Positions 40,356 to 49,563 of a DNA stretch of 64,000 bases are shown here, piece by piece. Each line of letters begins with the position of its first letter. Positions within the stretch are counted from its first letter, which is position 1. The DNA comes from Rothia similimucilaginosa (GTDB lineage Bacteria > Actinomycetota > Actinomycetes > Actinomycetales > Micrococcaceae). The notes under the pieces are model-generated. The model saw only the letters and a program-made list of their open reading frames with translations, had not been told where the DNA came from and did not search any database. The position numbers and the translations under genes are program-made. Location: assembly GCF_029850875.1 (NCBI RefSeq), contig NZ_JAOVAM010000004.1, positions 124,001 to 188,000 of the forward strand, written 5' to 3'.

Positions 40356-43300
40356 TAGAAAGTTACCTCCTGGGACTTACGGCGACGGATGTACGAGACG
40401 ATGTCTCGCTGGTTACCGGTCGGTCCAAGATAGTTGAAGGCGAACGCCTGGTGAGCGTAGCCACCAATCATGTGGGTGGGCTTCAGAAGAATACGGGTCA
40501 CCGAGTTGTGAATACCACCGCGCTTACCGGTGACTTCAGACTTCGGGCTAACCATACGCTCCTGAGCGTGGTAAACGAAGCAGACGCCCTCGGGCATACG
40601 GTGCGAAACAACCGCACGGCCCACGAAGACACCGTTGGTGTTCACACACTCAATCCACTCGCCGTCCTTGACGCCAATCTTCTCAGCATCCTGCGGGCTC
40701 ATCCACGCAGTCGGACCGCCACGGAACATGCTGAGCATGTAGTGGTTGTCGAAGTACTGCGAGTGAATTGCCCACTTATTGTGCGGGGTCAGGTAGCGAA
40801 CAGCAACCGAAACACCGTCGGTAGTACCGAGCTCAGGCTCGTTGTACAGGCCAGTCATATCCAGCGGCGGACGGTAAATCGGCAGAGCCTCGCCCATTTC
40901 GTGCATCCAGTCATGGTCGAGGAAGAAGTGCATACGGCCGGTCAGAGTGTGGAACGGCTTCTTCTTCTCGATGTTGACGGTAAACGGAGCGTAACGGCGA
41001 CCACCGGTCTCCGAACCGGACCACTCGGGGGAAGTCATCACGGGCTGCGGTGCGGCCTGGGTCATGGGGAAGGTAATACGACGTTCCTCGTTACCTTCTG
41101 CCAGGTCCATCAGGTGCAGACCGGTCTGCTTCTCGAGCTCCTTGAAGCCCTTAACAGCAACCTCACCGTTAGAGGTACCGGAAATCATGAGGATTGCTTC
41201 AGAAATCTTCACGTCGGTATCCAGTGCCGGACGGCCTGCGCCCTTACCGGAGTCCATCACACCGAATTCCTTAGCCATCTTCGCGACTTCGTCCTTCAGA
41301 TCGTAAGTGATGAACTTGGTGGTGGCACCGAGCTTATCGAACAGCGGGCCAACGGTGGTGTACATATCGTACAGTGCGCCGTAGTCACGCTCGACGGTGA
41401 CGAAGTTCGGCATGTTCTTGCCGGGCACGCCCACCATACCGGGGGTGTTCTTCCAGTCGGGTGCGTGACCGCCAGGCTGAGCAATCTGGCCGGGAGTGTC
41501 GTGCAGCAGCGGAACCGAAACGATGTCCTTGCGGACGCCGAGGTGCTTCTTAGCCAGGCGAGTGAACTCGTATGCCAGAGCCTTGAAGGTCTCGTGGTCG
41601 GTCTTTGCCTCCCACGGCGGATCAATTGCCGGGGAGAACGCGTGCAGGAACGGGTGCATATCGGTCGAGGAGATATCGTGCTTCTCGTACCAGGTAGCAG
41701 TCGGCAGAACGATGTCAGACAGCAGGGTCGAGGAGGTCATACGGAAGTCCGAGGTGACCAGCAGATCCAGCTTGCCCTGAGGTGCGTCGTCGACCCACTT
41801 CACTTCGTTCGGGTGCTTCTCCGAGTCGGAACCCTGAACGTTGTCCATGCTACCGACCAGGTGCTTCAGGAAGTAGCTCTCACCCTTAGCGGAGGAACCG
41901 AACAGGTTCGAACGCCACAGGGTCAGGGTACGAGGCCAGTTGATGGGGTTGTCGACGTCCTCAACGGAGAACTCCAAGTGACCGGAGTTCAGTCGCTGTG
42001 CAATGTAGTCCGCGTTCGAGGAAGCCTCGCCGCGTGCCACTGCCTGCTCTGCCTTATCAGCCAGTTCCAGCGAGTTCTCGGGGAACTGCGGGAAGAACGG
42101 CATCCAGCCCATGCGCACGGAGCGTGCCACAACGTCAGCAGTGTGAACATCGCGCAACTCACCCTTAGCCAGCGGGGACTGCAGGTAATCGGTGGAGTAT
42201 GCATCCTGACGGAACTGGTCAGTGTGCATGTACCAGAAGCCGGTACCGATCATGTGACGCGGCGGACGGCTCCAGTCCAGAGCGTTAGCAATGTTGGTCA
42301 GACCAGTCAGCGGACGTGCCTTCTCCTGGCCCACGTAGTGAGCCCAACCGCCACCGTTACGGCCCTGGGAACCGGTCAGGTTCAGCAAGGCGAGGATAGC
42401 GCGGTAGGTGGTGTCAGCGTGGTACCACTGGCAGATACCTGCACCGAAGATAATCATGGAGCGGCCACCGGAATCCAGGGCGCTCTTAGCGAACTCGCGG
42501 GCAACGCGGATAACAGCCTCGGCGGGGACAGAAGTAATCTGCTCCTGCCATGCCGGGGTGTTCTGAACGTTCCAGTCCTCGTAGTCCTTAGCCCAGGTAC
42601 CGGGCAGGCCCTCGCGGCCCACACCGTACTGTGCCAGCATGATGTCGAAGACAGTGGTGACTTCGTGGCCTTCAACGTATGCTACAGGCACACCGCGGGT
42701 AATGACGTCGCCGTGACCCTTCGGGTTATCGAAGGTCGGCATCTTAATCTCTGCAGCTGCTGTCTGGCCCTGGGGCAGGTCGCGAATCGACAGAATCGGC
42801 TTACGACCCTGCAGATCCAGGTTCCACCTGCCCTGGTCTTCCTGAGCGTAACGGTGACCCATGGTGCCGTTGGGCACGAAGACCTCACCGGTCTCGCGGT
42901 CCATCAGCACGGGCTTAAAGTCAGCGTTCGGCTGCTCAGCCTCACCAGCGAGCTTTGCTGCGGTCAGGAACTTGGAGGGGACCTTCACGCCGTCCTCACG
43001 GGTTTCCAGGGTGACCAGGAAGGGAAGGTCGGTGTATGTCAGGGAGAAGTCCTCGAAGAACTCGACACGCTGGTCGACGTAGTTCTCCTTGAGGATAACG
43101 TGGCCCATCGCCATAGCCAGTGCTGCGTCGGTACCTGCCTGGGCGGGCAGCCACTCGTCAGCGAACTTGGTGTTATCGGCGTAGTCGGGGCTCACGGTGA
43201 CAACCTTGGTACCGCGGTAGCGGACCTCGGAGACCCAGTGAGCATCCGGGGTACGGGTCAGCGGAACGTTTGCACCCCACATGATGAGGTATGCAGCGTC

Positions 43301-44074
43301 CCACCAGTCGCCAGACTCGGGCACATCGGTCTGGTCGCCGAAGACCTGCGGGGAAGCCACGGGAAGGTCGGCGTACCAGTCGTAGAAGCTGGTCATCACG
43401 CCACCGGTCAGCTGGATGTAGCGAACACCCGCACTGAAGGAGGTCATGGACATTGCCGGAATCGGGGTGAAGCCGGTGTTACGGTCGGGGCCGTAGTACT
43501 TGATGGTGTGCACGTGAGCAGCAGCCATCAGTTCGAGAGCTTCAGCCCAGGTCGAGCGCACCAGACCACCCTTACCGCGTGCGTTAACGTAGCGTGCACG
43601 CTTGGCGGGGTCAGACACGATGGAGTGGAAGGCGTCCACGGGATCATTGTGGATTGCCTTCGCTTCGCGGTACATCTCCAGCAGGAGACCGCGAACGTAG
43701 GGGTACTTAACGCGGGTGGGAGAGTAGGTGTACCACGAGAATGAGGCACCACGGGGGCAACCACGGGGCTCGTACTCGGGGCGATCGGGACCAACCGAGG
43801 GGTAGTCGGTTTCCTGTGCTTCCCAGGTGATAATGCCGTCCTTGACATACACCTTCCAGGAGCAGGAGCCGGTGCAGTTCACGCCGTGGGTAGAGCGAAC
43901 TTCCTTATCGTGGCTCCAACGGTCGCGGTAGAAGGCGTCACCCTCGCGGCCGCCTTCACGGAAGACGGCGCGGCCGTCTTCAGTCTCATCCCAGCGGGAG
44001 AAAAACTTACCGAACTTGATCAGCTGATCGGTAAGGGGGCCGTCCGGGCCCTTAATCTGTGATGCTTGTTCCAT
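40355..44074 (-). CDS. narG: Respiratory nitrate reductase alpha subunit (molybdenum)
   Basis: Catalytic subunit: reduces nitrate to nitrite at a bis-MGD molybdenum centre facing the cytoplasm. Start ATG 44074 (MEQASQIKGPDGPLTDQ) gives 1239 residues; a TTG 13 codons upstream is less likely. THGVNCTGSCSWKVYVKDG (about 61-79) holds the His and Cys of the FS0 cluster, followed by EPRGCPRGASFSWY. FYDWYADLP is the segment that in the E. coli enzyme bears the Mo-binding Asp. GTDAALAMAMGHVI lies further on. No twin-arginine signal is evident. First gene of narGHJIK, 78 nt after the MoeZ-type gene, possibly sharing its transcript. Confidence 0.97.
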   Translation of the reverse strand: MEQASQIKGPDGPLTDQLIKFGKFFSRWDETEDGRAVFREGGREGDAFYRDRWSHDKEVRSTHGVNCTGSCSWKVYVKDGIITWEAQETDYPSVGPDRPEYEPRGCPRGASFSWYTYSPTRVKYPYVRGLLLEMYREAKAIHNDPVDAFHSIVSDPAKRARYVNARGKGGLVRSTWAEALELMAAAHVHTIKYYGPDRNTGFTPIPAMSMTSFSAGVRYIQLTGGVMTSFYDWYADLPVASPQVFGDQTDVPESGDWWDAAYLIMWGANVPLTRTPDAHWVSEVRYRGTKVVTVSPDYADNTKFADEWLPAQAGTDAALAMAMGHVILKENYVDQRVEFFEDFSLTYTDLPFLVTLETREDGVKVPSKFLTAAKLAGEAEQPNADFKPVLMDRETGEVFVPNGTMGHRYAQEDQGRWNLDLQGRKPILSIRDLPQGQTAAAEIKMPTFDNPKGHGDVITRGVPVAYVEGHEVTTVFDIMLAQYGVGREGLPGTWAKDYEDWNVQNTPAWQEQITSVPAEAVIRVAREFAKSALDSGGRSMIIFGAGICQWYHADTTYRAILALLNLTGSQGRNGGGWAHYVGQEKARPLTGLTNIANALDWSRPPRHMIGTGFWYMHTDQFRQDAYSTDYLQSPLAKGELRDVHTADVVARSVRMGWMPFFPQFPENSLELADKAEQAVARGEASSNADYIAQRLNSGHLEFSVEDVDNPINWPRTLTLWRSNLFGSSAKGESYFLKHLVGSMDNVQGSDSEKHPNEVKWVDDAPQGKLDLLVTSDFRMTSSTLLSDIVLPTATWYEKHDISSTDMHPFLHAFSPAIDPPWEAKTDHETFKALAYEFTRLAKKHLGVRKDIVSVPLLHDTPGQIAQPGGHAPDWKNTPGMVGVPGKNMPNFVTVERDYGALYDMYTTVGPLFDKLGATTKFITYDLKDEVAKMAKEFGVMDSGKGAGRPALDTDVKISEAILMISGTSNGEVAVKGFKELEKQTGLHLMDLAEGNEERRITFPMTQAAPQPVMTSPEWSGSETGGRRYAPFTVNIEKKKPFHTLTGRMHFFLDHDWMHEMGEALPIYRPPLDMTGLYNEPELGTTDGVSVAVRYLTPHNKWAIHSQYFDNHYMLSMFRGGPTAWMSPQDAEKIGVKDGEWIECVNTNGVFVGRAVVSHRMPEGVCFVYHAQERMVSPKSEVTGKRGGIHNSVTRILLKPTHMIGGYAHQAFAFNYLGPTGNQRDIVSYIRRRKSQEVTF

Positions 44075-44152
44075 ACTGCCCAATATATCTGATATTTGGC
44101 ATGGAAAATACAAGATAAAAACCTTACTTAATTCATGTGAGATAAGGGTGTT

Positions 44153-45346
44153 TTAGACCGTAAGCCAGGCAGAAATTCCACCCTCCAACATATACACAGA
44201 AGGCCCTACCAAAGGGGCAATTTCGCGAGCCGCCTCAACCGTTCTAGCGTATCCAGTGCAGTAAATAACAATTTTCTGGGCATTTGCAGGGATTTTACGC
44301 TCAATCAGGGCCTTTAAACCACTATTTCGACTGGCCTCCAGCAACTCAGTCAGAGGAAGATTAATAGCGCCTTCAATAGCAAAAGCTTTGAATTCCACCT
44401 GCTCACGAACGTCCAAAAGGGCAATATTTTCATCCGATGACAGCTTTTTAAAGTCCTGGGCACTTATGGGACGAGGCATCGAATCCGTCGAAGAGCTAGC
44501 AAAATCCTGAGAAATATTACGAATTGTTACAGAATTTTTGGGCATATAACTCGTTTCTTGGGACAAAACGACACTTTTCTTAGGTACAGCTTGCACACTA
44601 GCCACAAGAGGTATATATTCCCACCTCCCACTTAACGCCGAATATAGGCCAACCTCACCCATGAGCGGCTCCCCCACCCCGGTCAGCAGCTTCACTGCCT
44701 CCATAGCCATAGCAGCACCCACCACACCAGCCATAGCACCCACCACACCAGCGGTACTACACGAAGGCACACTACCGGCAGCAGGAGCATGAGGGTACAA
44801 ATCCTCATATACCGGACCGTGCCCCGCCCAAAACACACTCAACTGCGCATCGAAACCAAGAATCGCAGCCCACACATGCGCAATCCCAGCACGCGCAGCC
44901 GCCGCCGACACCACATAACGCGATTCAAAATTATCGCTACCATCCAGCACCAAATCAGCGTCAGACAAAAGCGCATCAACATTCGCCTCTGTCAAACGCT
45001 CACGCACCGGTACAACCTCAATAAAAGGATTTAGCGAGCGCAAAGACTCAGCGGCAGACTCAGCCTTAGAATTACCCACCCTGGCGTGCGTATGAATCAC
45101 CTGGCGGTGCAGATTCGAATCATCCACGACGTCATCATCAACCACCACAATCTGACCGACACCAGCACCCGCCAGGTACAACAGCGCGGGAGCACCCAAA
45201 CCACCAGCGCCCAACACCACAACACGTGCACCCTTGAGTGCCAGCTGAGCCTCATACCCCATTTCGGGCAGAATCAGCTGACGAGAGTAGAACGCACGCT
45301 CAGCGGCAGAGAGCTCGCTCGCGCTACGAGAGGTGTGAGAAGACAT
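44153..45346 (-). CDS. moeZ: MoeZ/MoeB-type adenylyltransferase with rhodanese domain
   Basis: Activates the C-terminal Gly of MoaD-type sulfur carriers by adenylation and can pass sulfur to it. Start ATG 45346 (MSSHTSRSAS), behind GAGGAA and a run of eight C. 397 residues. ThiF/MoeB domain about 20-250: RQLILPEMG, ATP loop VVLGAGGLGAPALLYLAGAG, VLDGSDNFESRY and SVPSCSTAGVVG with the likely catalytic Cys. Rhodanese domain about 295-397, with active-site loop YCTGYART (consensus CRSGxR, so an unusual loop though Cys and Arg remain). The name moeZ versus moeB is by domain content. Lies just before narG. Confidence 0.88.
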   Translation of the reverse strand: MSSHTSRSASELSAAERAFYSRQLILPEMGYEAQLALKGARVVVLGAGGLGAPALLYLAGAGVGQIVVVDDDVVDDSNLHRQVIHTHARVGNSKAESAAESLRSLNPFIEVVPVRERLTEANVDALLSDADLVLDGSDNFESRYVVSAAAARAGIAHVWAAILGFDAQLSVFWAGHGPVYEDLYPHAPAAGSVPSCSTAGVVGAMAGVVGAAMAMEAVKLLTGVGEPLMGEVGLYSALSGRWEYIPLVASVQAVPKKSVVLSQETSYMPKNSVTIRNISQDFASSSTDSMPRPISAQDFKKLSSDENIALLDVREQVEFKAFAIEGAINLPLTELLEASRNSGLKALIERKIPANAQKIVIYCTGYARTVEAAREIAPLVGPSVYMLEGGISAWLTV

Positions 45347-45354
45347 GGGGGGGG
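45347..45354. repeat. Run of 8 C between ribosome site and ATG of the MoeZ-type gene
   Basis: On the minus strand: GAGGAA, eight C, ATG. The run fills the spacer between ribosome binding site and start codon; a slip of one or two bases would change spacing and so possibly translation. Confidence 0.7.
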
Positions 45355-45415
45355 TTCCTCGCATCAAATAGTAGAGGTGGCTTGAACTTTATTAGGGATC
45401 CAAGCATCAAGGAGA

Positions 45416-45453
45416 ATAAGCCTGCCCGAGAGAAATCCCCCTGACAGGCTTAT
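45416..45453 (-). terminator. Terminator after moaE
   Basis: ataagcctg (45416-45424) pairs with caggcttat (45445-45453), 20 nt past the moaE stop; the minus strand continues ttattctcc. It separates the modA-to-moaE transcript from the MoeZ-type gene. Confidence 0.65.
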
Positions 45454-45472
45454 ATTCAGAATATTCAGAAGG

Positions 45473-45979
45473 CTAAGCAGGCGAAGTATCCACACCAACC
45501 CACTCGATGCTTCCATCGAGCAGTTCCTGTTCCTTCCAAATCGGCACACGAGCCTTCACCCGATCAGCCACCAGCTCGCAGGCATCAAATGCACGGCCAC
45601 GGTGAGCCGCTGCCGCCATTACGGTCAGAGCCGACTCGCCAATAGCAATCGGACCCACACGGTGCACAGCCCACAGACGTACACCGTCCAGCTCGGTAGC
45701 AACCTCGGCGGCAACCTCCGCAATATACTCACGAGCCTGCGGATGCGCGCTATAGGACAACCCACGCACCGCGCTACCGTGATCATGGTTGCGCACAATG
45801 CCGTCAAAAATTACCAGGGCACCCATGGCATCAGTCATGACCTCAGCTTTAGCCGCCGCGTACAGCGGTTCCAGGGGCGCCTCCGTAATATCGGTGAACA
45901 CCACGGTCGAGCCGCTCGGCTCGGCACCGTGCGCGCCCGAGTGGTCCAGTGATTCTTCGTTCTGCGACTTAGTGGTCAT
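45473..45979 (-). CDS. moaE: Molybdopterin synthase large subunit
   Basis: With MoaD, inserts two sulfurs into precursor Z (cPMP) to make molybdopterin. ATG 45979 is preceded by GGAGGA and lies inside the 3' end of mog (11-nt overlap); 168 residues. GALVIFDGIVRNHDHGSAVRGL, HRVGPIAIGESALTV, HRGRAFDACE and the active-site Lys region VPIWKEQELLDGSIEWVG are conserved. The catalytic lysines are present. Confidence 0.95.
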   Translation of the reverse strand: MTTKSQNEESLDHSGAHGAEPSGSTVVFTDITEAPLEPLYAAAKAEVMTDAMGALVIFDGIVRNHDHGSAVRGLSYSAHPQAREYIAEVAAEVATELDGVRLWAVHRVGPIAIGESALTVMAAAAHRGRAFDACELVADRVKARVPIWKEQELLDGSIEWVGVDTSPA

Positions 45980-46487
45980 GGTAGTCCTCCATCTGACGGC
46001 AAATGTGCTCAACGAGCGGATCGAGGGTTGCCACGCCGTCCTTCACGCCACCGCGCGAACCGGGCAGAGTCATCACGAAGGTACGGTCAATCACGCCCGC
46101 CACGCCGCGTGAAAGCACCGCCGCGGGAACATTTTTCAGACCGTTCATCCAGAAGGCATGCATAATGCCGGGCACTTCCTTATCCAGGTGGGGGCGAACC
46201 GCCTCCACGGTCTGGTCGTCAGAGTTCAGACCGGTACCACCGCTGGTCAGAATGAACGTCGGCAGGTTACCGTTCTTCTTACCCTCGGCCACTAAGGCGT
46301 TGAAGTACTCGATAATATCGCGGTCTTCAATGACCACTGCGTCCGGGGTGTCAAAGCCGCGCGAGCGCAACCACTCCACAGCGATAGGGCCGGACTTATC
46401 CTCATATACGCCGCGGGCTGCGCGGGTGGAGGCGACAATAACCAGGCCGGTGAGGTTCTCCTGCATGGTGTAGTCTTCGCTACTCAT
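45969..46487 (-). CDS. mog: Molybdopterin adenylyltransferase
   Basis: Adenylates molybdopterin before metal insertion by MoeA. 172 residues with the MoCF domain motif LTSGGTGLNSDDQTVEAVRP and MTLPGSRGGVKDGVATL, both around the nucleotide site. MogA and MoaB are close relatives; position beside moaC and moaE fits either. Ends overlapping the moaE start. Confidence 0.93.
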   Translation of the reverse strand: MSSEDYTMQENLTGLVIVASTRAARGVYEDKSGPIAVEWLRSRGFDTPDAVVIEDRDIIEYFNALVAEGKKNGNLPTFILTSGGTGLNSDDQTVEAVRPHLDKEVPGIMHAFWMNGLKNVPAAVLSRGVAGVIDRTFVMTLPGSRGGVKDGVATLDPLVEHICRQMEDYHDH

Positions 46488-46538
46488 TGGAATTCCTTTT
46501 CTATATCTGTCAGGTGACGGGGGGTGCGCCGCCGCAGC

Positions 46539-47039
46539 TTAGGAGTCCTTGCAGACGGACCAGTCGCCGGACTTGCCGCCGCTCTTCTCCAGAACACGAA
46601 TGTCGGTGATGACGGCGTACTTATCGACTGCCTTGATCATATCGAAAACAGTCAGTGCCGCCGAGGAAACGGCGGTCAGTGCTTCCATCTCCACGCCGGT
46701 GACGCCACGGGTCTTCACTGAAGCCTCAATACGCACGAAGTCGGTGCCGCGCTCAAAGTCCACCGTAATCTTGCCCAGGGGCAGCGGGTGACAGAGGGGA
46801 ATGATTTCCGGGGTGCGCTTAGCGCCCATGATGCCGGCAACACGTGCAACCGGAAGCGCATCACCCTTGGGAAGGTCAGCGTCAAAAATCATGGCGATAA
46901 CGTCTTCGCGGGTGCGTACGATTGCCTCAGCCAGGGCAGTGCGGGTGGTGACCGACTTCTCCGTAACGTCCACCATGTGTGCTGAGCCGTCGGCGCGCAC
47001 GTGGGTCAGTTCCTGGTTGGGCTGCGAGGTAGAGGTCAT
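46539..47039 (-). CDS. moaC: Cyclic pyranopterin monophosphate synthase accessory protein
   Basis: Converts the MoaA product to cPMP, the first stable cofactor precursor. ATG 47039 follows AGGAG; 166 residues starting [34 protein letters not shown] and [20 protein letters not shown] with IKAVDK contain the active-site His, Asp and Lys. Same strand as mog and moaE. Confidence 0.96.
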   Translation of the reverse strand: MTSTSQPNQELTHVRADGSAHMVDVTEKSVTTRTALAEAIVRTREDVIAMIFDADLPKGDALPVARVAGIMGAKRTPEIIPLCHPLPLGKITVDFERGTDFVRIEASVKTRGVTGVEMEALTAVSSAALTVFDMIKAVDKYAVITDIRVLEKSGGKSGDWSVCKDS

Positions 47040-47134
47040 CGTTTCTCCTGGCTTCTGCGAGGTATTCTTCTGCCGCGAATCATTACTTAGTATGAGTCTC
47101 AATTATTCCTTGTCGTTCACGCAAGGAACAATGC

Positions 47135-47142
47135 GGGGGGGG
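47135..47142. repeat. Run of 8 G between moaC and moeA
   Basis: Homopolymer of eight G in the moeA-moaC gap, 8 nt past the moeA stop and about 95 nt before the moaC ATG on the minus strand. It has no visible role. Confidence 0.6.
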
Positions 47143-47149
47143 TATTTCG

Positions 47150-48529
47150 CTAGTGATCGGTGAGGCGAGTACGGTGGTAGGGTACTGCCTCTCCCCCGGT
47201 GTAGGTAGTTCCGGGTGCCAGCTCAATGAGCACATCTGCTTGTGCTGCGCGGTGCAGCAGATGCGAGCCTGAGAGGACGTCCGGATAGAGCTCCACCCGG
47301 TAGGTTCCGGGCTCGACCTCGACCATGGCGAGGGTGCCGCGCAGGAACTGGCGCTTGGTCGCCGGAGCGGTAAGCGGGGTTTCGGTGACGAGCACGCCTC
47401 GCGGTGCGTTATTCAAGGTCGCTTGTTCGGAGGCAACCGCGTAGGGCACACCGTAGGGGCCGCCGGCACGCAAGTAAGGGCGCAGAATTAGCGCGTACGA
47501 GATGAGCGTGCTCACTGGGTTTCCGGGGAAGGAAATCATGGGCACACGGTGCCCCTTGAAGTCGAGCAGGTTCACGCCTTGGGGGCCGCCGGGCTGTTGG
47601 CTGACGTGTCCAAACCAAGAGACGGGCACCAGAATGTCCGCTTCGTGCACCTTGGCGATGGCGTTGCGGACCACCTCATACTTGCCGTGGCTGATACCAC
47701 CCGAGGTGATGATGATGTCCGGTTTGAAGCTTTCGTATTCTGCCGTGAGGCGGTGCAGTAGCTCAATAGGGTCATCACCGATAGCAATACGGCGTACTTG
47801 AGCGCCATCTTCGCGGAGCATAGCAGTGAGCATGGGGCCATTGGCGTCAAAAATCTGGCCTTGAGCGAGTTCCTGAGTGGTGGCGTTTCCATCTTCTTCA
47901 ACGCCGGAGAGAATCTCATCGCCGCCAGTGCACACGAGCACACGGGGACCCGCCGCGACGGTCAGGCGTGCGTATCCCTGGGAGGCTAGCGCACCAAGCA
48001 GAGCGGGAGTAATGCGTTCACCGGCGCGTGCAAGGACCTGGCCAGTGACGACATCTTCGCCGCGGCGGCGCACGAATTGTCCGGGTTTACCGGGAGCAAG
48101 TTTGACCTTTTCACTGGAGCGGCCAAAGGATTCGGGTAGATTGGGGTATTCGATGCGTTCGGACTGTTCAACAGGGATGACTGCGTCGTATCCCTTGGGG
48201 ATGGGTGCGCCGGTCATGATCGGGTAGGTCAGGTCGTCGGAGGATCGGGAACGCTGGAGGGGGCGTCCGGCGGGAATTTCGCGCCCGACGGTGAAGATGC
48301 GGTCTTCGCGGTCTGCGGCTTCGGCGGTGAGTGCGTAGCCGTCCATTTGGGAGTTGTCGAAGCTGGGTACATCCATGCGTGCGGTGATGTCTTGGGCGAG
48401 GATGCGTCCTGCCGCGTGGTAGAGGGGAACCGTTTCTGCGGTGCCGATGAAGACTTCACGCAGCAGTAGCGCCAGGTAGGCGCGGTATTCCTCGGTGCTG
48501 GGGGTTCCGTTGAATTCGGGGGAAATCAT
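47150..48529 (-). CDS. moeA: Molybdopterin molybdenumtransferase, paralogue 1
   Basis: Inserts molybdate into adenylated molybdopterin. ATG 48529 (MISPEFNGTPSTEEYRAYL); the open frame upstream to 48640 is not used. 459 residues. DVPSFDNSQMDGYAL (about 55-69), the substrate loop TSGGISHGKYEVV and FPGNPVSTLISY are conserved MoeA signatures. Lies between modB and moaC on one transcript. Confidence 0.94.
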   Translation of the reverse strand: MISPEFNGTPSTEEYRAYLALLLREVFIGTAETVPLYHAAGRILAQDITARMDVPSFDNSQMDGYALTAEAADREDRIFTVGREIPAGRPLQRSRSSDDLTYPIMTGAPIPKGYDAVIPVEQSERIEYPNLPESFGRSSEKVKLAPGKPGQFVRRRGEDVVTGQVLARAGERITPALLGALASQGYARLTVAAGPRVLVCTGGDEILSGVEEDGNATTQELAQGQIFDANGPMLTAMLREDGAQVRRIAIGDDPIELLHRLTAEYESFKPDIIITSGGISHGKYEVVRNAIAKVHEADILVPVSWFGHVSQQPGGPQGVNLLDFKGHRVPMISFPGNPVSTLISYALILRPYLRAGGPYGVPYAVASEQATLNNAPRGVLVTETPLTAPATKRQFLRGTLAMVEVEPGTYRVELYPDVLSGSHLLHRAAQADVLIELAPGTTYTGGEAVPYHRTRLTDH

Positions 48530-48653
48530 GGCGATTCCAATCGTGCGGCGGTGGTTATGACTAGTGTAGGTGTGTTTTTGTGGGCTGGTAAATGCAGTTT
48601 TGCCTAAGGACCGGTGTGTGTCGGGTGGCGTGCGGTGCAAGCGGCGGAGCAGC

Positions 48654-49526
48654 TTATCGAGTGCTTTCGCGTAGTTTTTTTAGAGCGCGAATTAGGCCGA
48701 GGACCCCGAAGATTCCCAAGTAGAGGCTAATGAGAATCAGGGCGCTTCCGAGGGCGCTGGGAATGTCGCTGCTGTTAATGGCTAGGTCGATGGCCAGGGG
48801 TATAGTTTGGGTTTTACCTTGGACGTTACCAGCGAAGGTGACGGTTGCACCGTATTCGCCGAGCGCTCGGGCGAAGGAGAGCAGGAATGCGGTAACGAGA
48901 CCGGGAGCGGCGAGGGGTAGTAGCACTTTGAAGGTGATTTCTGCGGGTTTAGCGCCTTCAACGAGGGCAATTTCTTCGTATTCGCGGGGAATAGCCTGCA
49001 GGGTGGTGACCGCGGTGGCAACGAAGAAGGGTAGGGCGACGAAGACCTGGGCGATAATTACCGCGTTGGGGGTGAAGGGGATGGAGATTCCTGCCTGGTA
49101 GAGGTAGGTGCCAATCATGCCTTTGCGTCCCCAGAAGAAGAGTAGCCCGAGGCCGGAGACCACCGGGGAGAGAATGACCGGGGTGTAGATGATGGCGTAG
49201 AGCACCGACCCAAACCGGTGTAGCCGTGAGCGGTTGAGCACTTTGGAGAGCACAAGCGCCAGAGGCGCACCGAGAAGCCCGCAGATGAGGGTGGAGGCGG
49301 CGGCGGTGTTAAGGGAGAGATTCGCCGCCCCGAGCACCTGCGGGGTGAAGATACTACCGAGCTGGCTCCAGGGGATGTTAAGGAAGAGCCCGAGGAGCGG
49401 TCCGGCAATGAGAAAAATACCCAGCGACGCCGGAACCAGGGAGAGCACAGGCACGGAGGCGAAGAGTCTGCTTCCGGGTGTGCGTGAGGTTCCGGCATTG
49501 CGATGGGTAGCGGTGGTGTCTGTCAT
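48654..49526 (-). CDS. modB: Molybdate ABC transporter permease
   Basis: Membrane channel of the molybdate importer. 290 residues, about six helices. The EAA loop that contacts the ATPase is EIALVEGAKPAEITFKVLLPLAAPG (about residues 190-214), followed by ARALGEYGATVTFAGN typical of ModB/CysT. No modC-like ATPase gene follows; the next gene on this strand is moeA. Confidence 0.92.
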   Translation of the reverse strand: MTDTTATHRNAGTSRTPGSRLFASVPVLSLVPASLGIFLIAGPLLGLFLNIPWSQLGSIFTPQVLGAANLSLNTAAASTLICGLLGAPLALVLSKVLNRSRLHRFGSVLYAIIYTPVILSPVVSGLGLLFFWGRKGMIGTYLYQAGISIPFTPNAVIIAQVFVALPFFVATAVTTLQAIPREYEEIALVEGAKPAEITFKVLLPLAAPGLVTAFLLSFARALGEYGATVTFAGNVQGKTQTIPLAIDLAINSSDIPSALGSALILISLYLGIFGVLGLIRALKKLRESTR

Positions 49527-49563
49527 GGGTGATGAGACTCGGGTTGTTCCCTACTGAGTTGAA

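Noticed and set aside
40451-43744. 1097-codon plus-strand frame opposite narG
   Set aside because: Antisense shadow of narG, no motif, no ribosome binding site.
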